DNA of 64,000 nt, taken from Crotophaga sulcirostris. Its lineage: Eukaryota; Chordata; Aves; Cuculiformes; Crotophagidae. This document shows, in pieces, positions 1 to 12,657 of this stretch (positions are counted from its first letter, which is position 1; every line of letters starts with the position of its first letter). Where the stretch lies: NCBI GenBank assembly GCA_013397455.1, contig VYZB01000240.1:972230-1036229 (forward strand). The letters run 5' to 3'. Below the pieces are notes generated by a model. It was given only the letters and a program-made list of their open reading frames with translations. It did no database searches and was not told the origin of the DNA. The position numbers were made by a program, and so were the translations under genes.

Positions 1-105
1 AGTTGTCACAGCTCTCACTGTAAAATCATCTCTTTCCCACCTTAACACAACCGGATCTAGAACATTACTCAGCCAACTGCAAGATCCACCTTGGGTCTTC
101 AGATT

Positions 106-290
106 TCATAGAATCATGGAATGGTTTGGGTTGGAAGGGACCTTAAAGCCCATCCAGTTCCAACTCCCCTACCATGGACACAGACACCTTCCACTGGATC
201 AGGTTGCTTATAGACACGCACAACCTAGTCTTGAACACCTTCAGAGATGGGTATACATGACTTCTCTGGGCAACCTGTGCCAGTGCCAGG
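106..290 (-). mobile_element. CR1 LINE 3' fragment
   Basis: The antisense CR1 3' end starts with TCATAGAATCATGGAATGG and runs through GGAAGGGACCTTAAAGCCC to CTGGGCAACCTGTGCCAGTGCC. It is 5'-truncated, as is usual for CR1. The sequence to its right is unique. Confidence 0.9.
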
Positions 291-3200
291 TTTGCTGTTG
301 CCTCCTTCCAATTCTTCTCACATTTTTGAGCAACGTAACACAGCCATCACCTTGTGGGTCCAAGGTCAGCTTTGGCCTCATGGTAGATGACTACAGAAGT
401 CTAGCTACACCTTGACTATACAGACCAGCACGAAGATGGCTTTGGTGACACAAGCTCCTTTGCATTTTAGCTTTAGCGTGGCATTTTCAGCTCAGCAATT
501 GCAAAGATCCCACCTATAGCAAGAGGAGCTGAGGAGCAGGGATTCCCTTCACTGCATCTTCAGCAAGAACATCTTGGGCTCCAGCATGCATCCTGATCTT
601 TCTTATCTCAGCCGTGAAAGCAGCAAAAGAGCTGAAATTGTACCCATTGCAGTTGCTATTGCTTGCTGGATCTTCTCTCCCCCCATTCTTCCTCCTGCCG
701 CCCCCACTTCAATTCCACATTTTTCACATTTCTGGGGATTGTTTTTCACCTCCCAATGCTTTCTGGAGCTTGCCCAATGGAAATAAACGCAGCCTGACCA
801 CTGCTGGTGGGGCGAGGGGCGGGAGGTTACACTCTTGGTAAATTTAGCCTCTCACTGACAGATTTATCTTCCTTAATCAGAACCAAGTGTAGTTAGCGAG
901 GTTTGTTTTTGTAGACTGAACTTCCCCAAAGTCAGTGCACACAAACCTCTCCGTCCCCCCACCCCCCTCAATTACATAAATGCTTTTAGTTAAGAGCTAA
1001 TTTCCTGGAGTGTGTGCCAGGCTCTCTCTCCAAGCAAACAAAACAAAGACGACATATAAAAAAAAAAAACCCTGTGTTTTGCATTGAAAAGAAACCTTGC
1101 CCTAGTAGAAGTCAAGGAATGAGAAGGTATCAAAGGGTCTTCTCCCCTTTTCTCCTCCTTCATTTGCACACGTAAGATAAAGCAGAGATGGGGAGCCCCC
1201 TTCCAGCCTGAAAACACAGGTTGTCTTTGTAGACCTCAAAAAGCCTTGTACAACAGCACGGAGAGGTCAGTGAGCTGAGGGCTGTTGCACTGACTGGCTC
1301 TAGATGAACTCATCTGGACTTCACCAGACCTTGCCTCCAACCAGTGTGACCCAGAAAGTCCCTTTAAGCAAGCACAGCCTCAGGATCTCACGACGGCTGG
1401 CCACGTGTTGCCTAATGCAGGCACCAAGCCTTCTCAGATGCTGATTGGTCTTTCCTCCTTTCGCAAAATACAATTTCACCCAGTCAAAGACAACTAAAGT
1501 TTCAGTCAGAAACTAAAACACACCTTTCATTAGGCAGACGAGCCTGGCAGATTCACCAGGAGAACCGCACAGCTTCTCCATTTAAATGAAGACTGCCCAC
1601 TCTTGTCGTTTCCTCATCCAACATTCACATGTTGGCACCACCAAAGTACCCCATCCTGCCACAGCTTGGATCAGCAGGGGGCTGATCTAGCCAGGCCTTG
1701 GCTCCAGAGTCCTCTCCTGGGAACAATTTGGAGGCTGTGCGGTAGGAGAGACTTCGTGGACATCTTGCTTCATGGGGCTCCTCCTCTACATCTGTCCACA
1801 ATCTTGCTTTAACAGTTCCCTTTCCCTTTCTTCCCATCATGCTATTAATTAAGAACATTTCTAACATGTGCCAGCCTGGAAAGAAATGTGTTGTAATGAC
1901 CACTTTTCTTCTGTTTCAGTTTAAAGGATTGTTTTTATTGAGCTCCTACAATGCAACCAAGCCCATAAAGAACAGATTGGAAGAGAAAAACTTGAATCCA
2001 GACTCCAGTAAGGTTCAATACACTTCCATTAGACCTCAAGCAGGTGGTCCACGTGAAGGGTGACCATGACATCAGCCTCTCTTCTCTGTGCCATGCGTGA
2101 GAAGCCTGTTTAGTGTAACTGAGTAATGTTTCTTCCCTACTTTCCACAGGCTATGCTGGTTGCCAGCTGGAAGAAAAAGCAAGAAATGGGAAGGGATGCC
2201 CAGGATAGCTCTGGTCCCATTACAGCGTCCCCATAGTCATCACACACTTCTATCGATGGGATGTGTCGGCACAGGCCAGCTCAAGATGACCCATAAGATG
2301 AAATACTGCAGGCTGAGCACCCAAAAGGACCAGATGTAATCATGGTCCCTTTTGGCTTTCACACTTGCTAACTTGTCCGGGATCTATCCAGACAGAGACC
2401 ACAATTAGAAAAGTAGTTTGCTCAGACTTAACCCATGGGAGCCCTCAGAAAGAGTTGCTTTGCTGTTGTGCGCTATTAATGAGCTCCCTTGGTTTGCTTT
2501 CCTTTCTCTCTGGACACAGGAAATGAAGAGGATCTGGGAGGATAAGATAAGGCATGTAATAAATTGACTTCTTACAAATCAGCCCATCTCTGAGTCTTGC
2601 CACTGCTGCCTCTCTTCTGCTACAACAGGGTGGAGACAAGCTTCGATAGCTTGGTCACACAGTTTCTGCCATTCACCAGCTCCATCTGTGGCAAATCCCA
2701 GGTAGGTTCCCTGTTCCTTATGCTCACCTGTGGAGGCTTTTGAATGGTACAGTGGTGGATAACTGCACACTGAGAGACCCAGTACCTCCCATTGCATCTC
2801 ATCTGCCTGCTGCAATACAGCTTGACCTGGCCAGCTGCACCACTGAGACACAACCCTCAGCCTCCTGCTGTCACAACACAGGAATTACTGCAGCAACAAG
2901 TCAAAACCTGTTGTTCCAAGACCCAGAGGTTGTCTACAGCCAGGACTATGCCTCATCTTGCCCTGCCGAACTGCAGAGTCAAATGCAAACACAACTGGAT
3001 GTTAAGTCCAGCCTTTGAAAGAGCAAGAGTCAAATGAACAGACAAGTCTTGGCCAATCTTTTGGCCTCGTTTTGTTTGACAAACTCTGGTGAATTTTCCA
3101 GGGAAGCTGCAAAGTCTCAACCCCTGCCTTCTACAGAAAAGAAGGTGTCAGAGAAAAGTCCATTTCATTTGACACCCAGACAACAAAAAGAGACTGTTGC

Positions 3201-5106
3201 CCTTCCCAGGAGTCAGCTTTTCCCACACACAAAGCCAGGAACAACCTCTGCACTCACCTGCTGTGAAGCTGCTCCTCCTTCCCACCTCTGATTAATAGGA
3301 CCATGGTCCTTGCACACATTTACCCTCAGGGTTCTCACCACAGGTGCTTGGGATTCTCCATCACCGGGTGGAATTGATTTCCTGAGCTCACATAACAGCC
3401 CTAAAACACTGCTGCCCAAGGGTTATTCTGCCTTAAAGCCAGCCAGTTGGCACTGTGGCATCTGCTCCAGTGGGAAGCAGCGTACCAAAAGGATCTTAAA
3501 AACCCTTAGTTTAAGGAGTTCCTGTTAAAACTGAGCACAGTGACACTTGGTCCTTGCTCTGTACTCCAGAAGAAAGGGAGTTCCTGGGCACTTGAGGGGG
3601 TTGTCTTTTTGTAAGATCTCACTCATTGTTCACATTTGCTTTGGGGGGGGTGCTGGTCCCAAGGGGCTGCTGCCACTCAGCACTTGACAGAGGTCTGCTC
3701 ATGAGCCACTGCAGAGAGGCAGCAGGAGAAACATCCTCTCAAGAGTCAGACAAAGCCAACGCCGTACATGAGGCTCCTTCCATGGACATACTGCTTGGGG
3801 CAAGAGCCAGGCCAAGGCATAGTTGCTTGCACCTCTGGTTGTAGGTCTGTTCTCACTGTGTTTAATCAGCCAAATCCACCCCTGCTCCCTGCAAATCAGT
3901 TTTTCTGTGCCTGGAGGCTCTACCTAATCACTGCACTCCCCAGGCTGAAGCACTGCTGCCCCAGCAAGAGGCTTTGTTTTCTATACTTTTAACACATCAT
4001 TACCTTATACACTGTATGGCATGCTGAGGCCAGTGCTGCTCCCCCAGCTTCAACACACCTGACTGATTCCCACCGAACGCGCTTGCAATGGGACCCAAGT
4101 ACCTGTGAAGAAGTTGGAGCCATCTGCATCACACCGAGCGTGAGAGGAGCTCCTCCACAACTTCTCTTGGGAGAGGCTGTGATTCAGGACGCTCAGGGTA
4201 TCCCAACAACTCCCTGCCCAGCCCATCTGAGCCTGTGAGGATTGCTGTGTGATAAAAATACCTAGGAAGCAACATATGGAAAAGCAAAACGCAAACCGGC
4301 AGTCCTGGCACAAATAACCTGTGTGGACCTCAGACGTGAGCTCTGCCTGGATTTTTTAATGCTTGTCAGGTGTTGGTACACAGGGATGAGCCTCGTGCAG
4401 CAGTCACAGCCCCAGCTGTCAGCTCCCAATAGCCCAGGAGAAGACTCACACAGCCCAGCCTCTGACATCGGGACCTCCCCATGCACTGGGGCCACGCACA
4501 CATCTAGGTGGGGTTCTGTCCACATTATAATGCCATTAACGTTTTCTTTTCCCATCGGTGCAATTAAGGATGAATCCTTAAGTTTCCTTTTTGCGTACAA
4601 AAAAAAAAAAGTTAGGTCAGCCCAGAGGCGTTGCTCAAGCACAAGGCAGCTTTAGCTGGGCAGAGAGGAAGGTTACAGCAGCTAAGAAAAAATGCAGAAG
4701 AGGGAAGAAGCAACGCAGAGGGGAGAGGTGCATTTACATATTTTGTAAATTACCAAGGGCTGAGATGGAGTCCCTGCCCTGTGACATCTTTAGTCCAGAC
4801 TGGGCATCTTCCTATGGGAAACTCCCAAGAAAACATCCCAGATTTTTAGTTAATAGCAGGTTTTTTCCACCTTGCCCTTTCTGAGCTAGCAATAACTCCA
4901 TCTGTATTCAGGACAGAGCAGCATTTGCTGGATTTCAAAGCTCAGCCTGCAGCTGCCTGGAGCTACAGCAGGGCTTGAGCAAACTGTACCCAAGGCTGGG
5001 CCCATGAGCTGCCTTTCACCGTGGCCACAGTGGTGGGGATGCTCTTGAGTGCACCAGGGACCAGAAATGCTGCAGGGGGTGCCCGACACAGCTCTTGCTG
5101 GGGCTT
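291..5106. other. Intergenic DNA, no gene seen
   Basis: This is unique GC-rich sequence downstream of NDUFA10. There are short A, C and G runs (for example near 1060, 955 and 3640) and many short open frames that overlap on both strands with no family resemblance. No CR1 or other named element is recognisable. Confidence 0.6.
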
Positions 5107-5235
5107 ATGGAATCACAGAAGCAGTCATTAAGGTTGGAAAAGATATCCAAGATCATCAAGTCCAACATCACTGTACCTACTAAACCATGCCCCAAAGTGC
5201 CAGGTCTACATGGTTTGTTTTTTTTAACACCTCTG
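5107..5235 (-). mobile_element. Old CR1 LINE 3' fragment
   Basis: This is a diverged antisense CR1 end. It has AATCACAGAAGCAGTCATTA, AGGTTGGAAAAGA and GATCATCAAGTCCAACATCA, then ACTAAACCATG and a T run. Its identity to typical CR1 is lower than that of the other copies, which suggests an older insertion. Confidence 0.8.
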
Positions 5236-6084
5236 TGTTTAACAGCCCTGTGCCACCAACATCAGCCCAGATGTGCTGTCGAGAGTGCATGGGCACAGCT
5301 GGAGCAGCTCCCCACATGCAACAATGGTCACTCACTTCAGCTGACGTTGCCCACTTCTGTCTGCCCTCCAGGGGCTGCACCAGACCAAAGCACTTCTCCC
5401 CCTCCCACAGATGGGCCCTGGTTTCCAGAGAGTGAGCTGGGAGGGTAAACTTCACTCTCATTTTTTTCCTTAATGTCAAAATTCCCCACATTTCCCAGGG
5501 AAAGCAGGTACACGTGGGTCTATTTTTACCCTGGTTTATTTTTCACTTAGTCTTTCCTATGTTGCCTCTCACATGGCTGTAAAGTGAGCAGCCCCCACCC
5601 CCAGGCATGCGAGAGGCTGGAAGGGCTCAGCAGTGCTGGGGGGCAAACGCGCTGCCACTAATTACAGCGCAGCATCATTAAATCAATTACTGTGCCCAGC
5701 CTTGCTCCCCAGCCCACAGGCTGCAGCAAGATTGTTCCTAGCCAGCACTGCTGCCCACACCAGCTCCATCCTTGGAGCTACCTCCAGCCAAACCTCTTCC
5801 CATCCCAACAGCATCACCTCAAGCGACCCAATTCATGGTGTGTAAGAGCAACCCAGAGCAGTTTGGCCCAAGGAAGGTGATAGGGTGCTGGAGCAAAGTG
5901 AAGCCCCCCCAGAGCTGCATTCAGAGCCACCAGCAGGGTAAGAACTGGGGTGCTGTGTTGCCTCTGTTGGACAGGGTCTCCTTTACCTTCAAGTAAAGCC
6001 TGGCAGGTAGGTGGCTGGGGAAGGGGATTGGGATGACCCAGAGCTGCATCAGCCAAGGTGAACCTTCCAGGTGTTCTCCCAGCA

Positions 6085-6459
6085 GATGAGGTCTCCCCTC
6101 AGCCTCCTCTTCACTCAGTGGAGGCTGAGAGGAGACCTCATCACTGTCTACAACTGCTTGAAAGGAGGTTGTAGTGAGGTGGGTGCTGGTCTCTTCTCCC
6201 AAGTGACAGGATGAGGGGAAATGGCCTTAAGTTGCACCAGGGGAGGTTCAGATTAGACATCAGGAAAAATTTCTTCACTGAAAGGGTGTTTGGGCACTGG
6301 CACAGCTGCCCAGGGAGGTAATGGAGTCACCATCCCTGGAGGTGTTTAAAAGACAGGTAGATGAGTTTCTCAGAGATATGGTTTAGTAAGTGGAGAGGTA
6401 TGGTTGGACTCAATGATCTCAAAGGTCTTTTCCAACCAGATGATTCAATGATTCTATGT
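6085..6459 (+). mobile_element. CR1 LINE 3' fragment with inverted 5' end
   Basis: The sense CR1 runs from GGAGGCTGAGAGGAGACC at about 6120 to the tail GATTCAATGATTCTATG. It includes the remnant of the reverse-transcriptase C-terminus (CTGCCCAGGGAGGTAATGGA region). A 23-nt stretch of the same element in reverse orientation precedes it at 6085-6107, making a hairpin. Confidence 0.9.
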
Positions 6460-8089
6460 TGTGGGCCAGCAGATCCTTTTGCTTTGGATGTGCAATGTGC
6501 AAAGGTCTGGGTTTCACTCCTGAGGAGAATTCAAACATAGCTCAACCCTTGGTGGTTTTTCATAAGGAGGAATCGCTGCTCCCCACCAGCATGACTAACC
6601 TCACTAATTGTGGCTTTTGTGGTCCAGAGGCAGCTGGGTAAAGGCAGCCACACTGCCAGGCTGCTCTGGAACTGGGGCTGGGGCTGCAGCCGAGGCTTTG
6701 GCTCCTTGTGAGCACAGCAGTGTGGATGCAAAGTGGGGCAGGAGGCCAGAGGAGGCCCACGGCACCATCATTTCCCAGAGTTGCCTCTCGCCCTACCATC
6801 ACCACCCAGAGCGTCTTCCCAAGGTTGCTGCCAGCATCCCCAGGGGGAATCACAGCCTTTCTGTCCCACCAGCTCTGTTTAGCCCAGATAACGGCGTGCC
6901 ACGCTGCCCTCAGTGCCAGCCTGCAGCACTGGTTGGCAGGTCCCCGTTACCATGGCAATGCTGTCAAGGTTCAGATAACATTTTCCTCCAGCCTGATTTC
7001 TTTCCACTGCTTTATTTTCTCCCCCTGCTCAGAACTCCTCTGGCCACGCCAGCACTACCTGCCTCTCCAGGCAGCTGGGAAAGGGCTGCAAGGCCTGGCC
7101 ATGAGGCTGCTCTGCCATCAGGGCTGTGGTCACATTGCATGAAGCCCTTCCTCGGGAATAACAGCATCAGATCTTCTGTCACAACAGAGGTAAAGATGAA
7201 ATCAGCAAGCAGATACTAAAAAATCCTCCGCTGTCTCTTCTCATTAGACTTAATCACAGGGAAGAACCCGAAAGGCCTGAAATGTTCTTGTTAAGTGACA
7301 GAGATTATATTTTTTTAAAGAAAAGCTCACTGTGCAGAGGGGATGGCCATGGATATAGTTCCTTGTCAGTGCTGGCATCACTATGGGCACAGGTCTTGTC
7401 CCTGCCCATCCTCTCTGCTCAGCCCCCCACACACAACCCTCCTCTCTGGAGGGGCAGCAGGGCAGGTAATGCCCACTGTGTCAAACCGGGGCTCACAAGC
7501 CACCTGGGTGAGCAGGAAGCCCCACAGGAATATCTCCCTTGGGCCGTGGTGCCTTTTCACCCAGGTGCTATCTCCTAGTGGCCTCCATCCAGCTTCTCCA
7601 TAGCAACATCAAGACATTAAATATAGATGCATCCCCAAAATGCTTTTTCAAAAATGCCACCTCTCCCTACCCCAGACAGGCATTTTCAGGGAATATCACA
7701 TTTCCCCCTTACCTGTGTCAAAATGAAAAAGATGGGAAAGTAACTAGTTAGGAGTGGTCTTACATCATCTGCATCCCAAACTGTTAACTCGCTGATGAGC
7801 TGCTAAATTATTTTCTCCCTGTAACCTATGGCTTCAGATCCAACATCTGCTCCCCAGGACAGCTGGGCAGTGCCAGCGACCCCACTGCAAGAGGTGGCTG
7901 ACCCCCATGGAGGGAGGCAGGGCTGGGGCAGCTGGCAGCAAGTACGGGCAGGCAGCGGTACCCATCTCGCTGCCCTCAGAGGGCGGGTAAGGAGGCTTCT
8001 TCAGCAGGCGCGTGGGAACAGCTGCCACAGCCTGAACGCATTCTGGGCCACAGTGAACCTCAGCGTGGAGAACGGTGCTCAAATTCGTG

Positions 8090-8642
8090 GCCAGCAGGTC
8101 AAGGGAGGTGATACTCAACATCTATTCCACTCTTGTGAGACTCCACCTGGAGTATTGTGTCCAGTTCTGGAGTCCCCAACATAAGAAGGATATGGAACTG
8201 TTGGAATGGGTCCAGAGGAGGCCACGAAGATGATCCAGGGGCTGGAGCACCTCTGCCATGAACACAGGCTGAGAGAGTTGGGCTTGTTCAGCCTGAAGAA
8301 GAGAAGACTCCAGGGAGACCTTAGAGCAGCCTTCCAGTACTGAAAGGGGCTCCAGGAAAGCTGGGGGGGGGCTTTTCACAAGGGTGTGGAGTGATAGAAC
8401 AAGGGGGAACGGCTTTAAATTGGAAGGGGGAAGATTTAGATTAGACGTTAGGAAGAAATTCCTTACGATGAAGAGGTCACCCAGGGAAGCTGTGGCTGCC
8501 CCATCCCTGGAGGTTTTCAAGGCCAAGTTGGATGGGGCTTGGAGCACCCTGATCCAGTGGGAGGTGTCCCTACCCATGGCAGGGGAGTGCAATTGGATGG
8601 ACTTTGAGGTCACTTCCAACTCAAACCATTCTATGATTCTGT
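8090..8642 (+). mobile_element. CR1 LINE 3' fragment
   Basis: The sense CR1 runs from GTGGCCAGCAGGTCAAGGG through GAGGCCACGAAGATGATCC, GGAGCACCTCTGCCATGA and GGAGGTGTCCCTACCCATGG to the tail CATTCTATGATTCTGTGA. The 180-codon open frame on the opposite strand here is only its antisense. The 5' boundary is approximate. Confidence 0.92.
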
Positions 8643-9865
8643 GAAATGCCCTGCTGGGGATCATTTATCAGAGAAGAGGAAGATGCCCAGCAAGAAGAGG
8701 ACAGCTGAGACCATCAGAGAGGGCCAAGGAGAGCCCAGCTCTCTGCAGCAGAGAAAATATGAGGCCAGAAAATTAAGACTCATAAGGCCAGTTGCAACCA
8801 CAGTGCTGAGCAGGATGCCAACAGAGCGTGGCTTGGCACTGTGTGAAGGAGTAGGTGCTGCTCTGGGCACCTCAGAGCCACAGCCCTCACTGTGTCCTGA
8901 GGCAAAAATACAAAAATATCAGGGCTCTTTACTCACCTCTTCTGCTCCAGCCTGGCTGTTTCTGAGAAAGCAGGGTTTGCAACCATGCTCTGCTCACCTG
9001 CTTTGTGACTCCCCATGCCATCCCCAGCGATGCATCTCCAGCAAGTCCAGCAGCCAGGTACAGCTCCTGATCCCTGCCAGGGCTGTGAAAAGCAGACAGC
9101 AGGGGTGAGAGGAGACACGTGGTTGACTCCTCAGCTGAGGAAAGAGCCAGACCTTTATTGGGAACTGTTGGCAGATGTGAGACGTTACAGGAAAAGCTGT
9201 GATCACACCCACGAAGCACCTGGTGAAATATCCCAAGCCTCCTTGACCCCAGCCCAGGGAGTCTGTCCACGCAATGAGGGCAAGGTCACCTTTACCTGGG
9301 GTTTCCAGACACTTTCCTACAAAGACCTCAGTCCTTTAAGCCTAGGGTGTGATAGGACAGGGGTGGGGGACCTTTATGCAGCAGTCATGGGCAGGAGCTG
9401 GTATGGGAAGGGCACTGGGGATGGTGGCCCTCGCTGCACGGTGTGTGCAAGCGTGAGGATGGAGTTGCTGCTGGACAGCAAAGTCCCATAAGGGGACACT
9501 GAAGGCACTACATAAACAAACAGGCTTGGTGGGCATCTGGGTACTGTGGTGATGCTTCAACTGCAGCAAACCCTCCTTCAGAAAGCCCAAATCTACTCAC
9601 TGGCAGCACCAGGTGGAAAACCTCTGAAATGGTAATGAGTTCCTCACACAACATACTTTGCAGCTGAGTCCAGCCTGTGCTCCCAGCACCAGGGATTACA
9701 GGAGCCCAGGGACTTCCCAGACCAGAATCCATGCTCTGGTTTCTCACAGCCCTTGTGCAATTTTCCAATCACAAATCTGTCAAGTCAGTTTGTGAAGCCA
9801 TGTAGCTATCTGGCACCCGTGACATCGTACAGCAACCTGGCCTGCTGCTTAATGGCACTTTTTCT

Positions 9866-10409
9866 ACTCCACTCTTATGAGACCTCACCTGGAGTCCTGC
9901 ATTCAGTTCTGTAGTCAGCACAGGAAGAACACGAGCTGTTGGAGCAAGTCCAGAGGAGGCCACGGAGATGATCAGAGGGCTGGAGCACCTCTGCTATGAG
10001 GACAGGCTGAGAGAGTTGGGGTTGATCGCTCGGGAGAAGAGAAGGCTTCAGAGAGACCTCATAGTTGCCTTCCACTACTCTAAGGGGATGACAGGAAAGA
10101 TAGGGAGGGGTTCTTTATCACAGAGTGCAGGGATAGGACAAGGGTGAACAGTTTTAAGTGGAAAGAGGGAAGATGTAGACGAGATCTTAGGAAGAAATTA
10201 TTTCCTGTGCAGGTGGTGAGACCCTGGCACAAGTTGCCCAGAGAAGTGGTGGCTTCCCACTTCCGTGGAGGTGTTCAAGGCCAGGTTGGATGAGGCTTTG
10301 AGCAACCTGATCCAGCGGGAGGTGTCCCTACCCATGGCAGTGGGGTTTGGAAATGGATGGGCTTTGAGGTCCCTTCCAACCCAAACCATTCTGTGATTCT
10401 ATGGTTCTG
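9866..10409 (+). mobile_element. CR1 LINE 3' fragment (copy A of a pair)
   Basis: The sense CR1 runs from CTCCACTCTTATGAGACC to the tail CATTCTGTGATTCTATGG. The next roughly 95 bp on its right closely match the bases following the CR1 at 15012-15549, so the two copies share more than CR1 itself. Confidence 0.92.
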
Positions 10410-10505
10410 TTACCAAAGACAAGGAGTCACCTTTTCTGTATGCAAAGGGCTGCAACCAGGTACTGGTATTCGGTTGCAAAAAGTGCAGCCCAACTCCTCC
10501 AGCAG
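10410..10505 (+). repeat. Two-copy flank, copy A
   Basis: About 95 bp start at TTACCAAAGACAAGGAGTCA and run through GCTGCAACCAGGTACTGG. A second copy is at 15550-15647, differing at scattered bases and by small indels (roughly 85% identity by eye). Both copies follow a plus-oriented CR1 tail directly. I do not recognise it as a named repeat. Confidence 0.8.
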
Positions 10506-12542
10506 GTCTCTAAGCCAGGTCAATAGGTGGTGCTTCTGCTCAGTATGAATAAAGTAGAGCAGGTAGAGTAGCACTGTGTGTAATTAAAACGGACAGCCCT
10601 GGATTACATGGGGACCTCAGACAATTGTGGTGATCCCTTATCCAAACCCTGAACCCCACTGAGATGAGATCAGCCACCATTCTACCTCCAAAGAAACCCT
10701 GTGCTGCTGGCCCTCGGGGCTTTTCTCCTCGCCATCCTTGATTTAGAGGAGTGGTACTTTGGCAATCACGCTGAGGATACTGATTAGCTGATGTTGGGAC
10801 ATGGTTCCAGGAAAGGCAATCCATTTATCAAAGTGCTCGCAGCTCCCAGTTCAAGGCAGGTGAAGTACTAATAAATATTGAGCAAAGCAAGTGGATCAGG
10901 CTCCAAAGTAGCTTAATAAATAGAAGGCTATTAAAAAAAAAAAGTATCTGCAGATGCTTGTGCCAGCCTTCCTTCTCCAGCAGCAGCTCTGGGTGCGGGT
11001 ACTTTGCATTCCCATTTCACAGGGACAACTGGCTGGAAGGAACTCCTTGTCTTTACACTGAGAAACCCAAACTGCAGAAATCTCCAACTGAGATGAAATT
11101 GCAGATCATTGTTTTACTGGGCAAAAACCTGGGCAGAGGAAGATCCAGGTCTGAATCAGAGCTAAGTATGCCCAGCTCTGTCCTCCCAAACTGACACCCT
11201 GAAGACTGAAGCTCCACTGCACACACTGCAGGCTGTACCGACAGGGGCCAATTGAAAAGTAAGTGCTGTCTGGCAAAGAGATGAGCTGCTAATTTATTGA
11301 AATGCTCGCCAAAATAATTGCATTTGGAACCCTTCAGCTGCCCACGTTTGTGCCTTCATGCAGGAGTGCGACTTCAAGAGATGGGACATAAAAGGGAGTG
11401 GAAAACCAAAGAGATCTTTGAAGCTGGGGCACCAGAGCACGCGATCAAACAGAGCAAAACTCCCAGCTCCCCACACACACAGAGGAAGCCTCACAGCTCC
11501 TGCCGACAAGCAATTAAGAAACAAATCAGCCCTATTTGTTTTCAATGAGATGAGAAACACCTCCAAACCAGGCAGCAATTTCTGCTCCTTCACAATCACT
11601 TGTTCACAGCAAGCAGCGTGCAGGGACGGGATGCGGGGAGGGAAGGGTGACCACTCCATCCACTCTCCTCCTGCCACGTGGGGTGGATCAGGTGAGGATC
11701 TGTCCCACGCATCTCTTGTTTCAGGTCTGACCAGTTCTCACCAAGATACTCCCCAATGGGTGCCTGCTCTCCTCCAGCCAGCGTGGGCTGGTTTGGGGAG
11801 GGATGTGGAGGTGCTGAAGTCAACTGCAACACAGATGTGGTGTCTGAAGTGTATTGGGCAGGATCTTCGTGGCATCAGCACATAACAGGTTGCTTTCAGT
11901 TTTCCTTTACAGTGGCAACACCAGGAAGGTGTCATTCCTACTGTGATCGCAAAAGAGTTGTTGAGCTACAAGATGAAATAGAAAAATCAGGCAAACAAAA
12001 GATATCCCCAAAGATCAAAAGTATCAAAGAGTTCTACCTGGATGCTTCTAAGGAAAAAAAACCCCACAACCCCAAAAAACCTTCACAAGAAGATCACCAT
12101 GTAAACACAAACCCACCTTCCCCAGCAAACTGAGGCCCATGTGGGCTCCCAGCACTCGGAGCACGGCGCTGTTTGATAGGGTTTTACCCAGAAAGATGAG
12201 CTACAGCCTGTCTTCTACCCAGCCCACACTTCTAGGAGAACACTTGGCTCTGTCTTTGGCCCAGCTTCTTCTGTAAGAAGGGAACATCAGCTGTGTGACA
12301 GCCACCAGGTCATTTGCTTCCAATGCTGATGGAGGAGCGCAATGCATTGCCTGCTCCCTGCACTCCGTGCTCCTCCATTCAGAGCAGGGAGTCTCAGCAG
12401 CTTTGGGTCCTGGAGCTCCAACGAGAGGAGAGCAGGGCTGGCACACAGGCCAGAGGCATCAAAGGTGTCCAGCAGCATCACCTCCCTGCTCAGCACCTCC
12501 ATTGCATGAGTCCCCTCCCTAAATCTCCCTGCCAGCATCTTA

Positions 12543-12657
12543 GTTCCATGGTTTACATGATGGGTTGGTGTTGGTGTTGGTGTTGGTGTTGGGTTATAGG
12601 TTGGTCTCGATGATCTCAAAGGTCCTTTCCAACCTTGTAACACTGTGATACTGTGAT
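12543..12657 (+). mobile_element. Short CR1 LINE 3' end with expanded internal GGTGTT repeat
   Basis: This sense CR1 end runs from TCCATGGTTTACATGATG through TATAGGTTGGTCTCGATGAT to a tail of ACTGTGAT units. It is the same subfamily type as the copy at 63554-63753. The GTTGGTGTTAGTGTTGG portion of related copies is here an uninterrupted GGTGTT microsatellite. Confidence 0.85.
12564..12591 (+). repeat. GGTGTT microsatellite
   Basis: More than four perfect copies of the hexamer GGTGTT (phase GTTGGT) lie inside the CR1 end at 12543-12657. Confidence 0.9.

Larger units (their letters stand above)
5236..9865. other. Intergenic DNA between CR1 copies, no gene seen
   Basis: Outside the CR1 copies at 6085 and 8090, the sequence is GC-rich and unique. 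The 203-codon open frame at 6608-7219 overlaps other open frames and looks like chance in GC-rich DNA. Confidence 0.6.

Noticed and set aside
782..787. Plus-strand AATAAA followed by GT-rich sequence
   Set aside because: No plus-strand gene leads to it; a hexamer alone is expected by chance.
6608..7219. A 203-codon open frame on the plus strand
   Set aside because: A second frame is also open over most of the same DNA and there is no family resemblance; best explained by GC-rich chance.
8122..8664. A 180-codon open frame on the minus strand
   Set aside because: It is the antisense of a plus-oriented CR1 copy.
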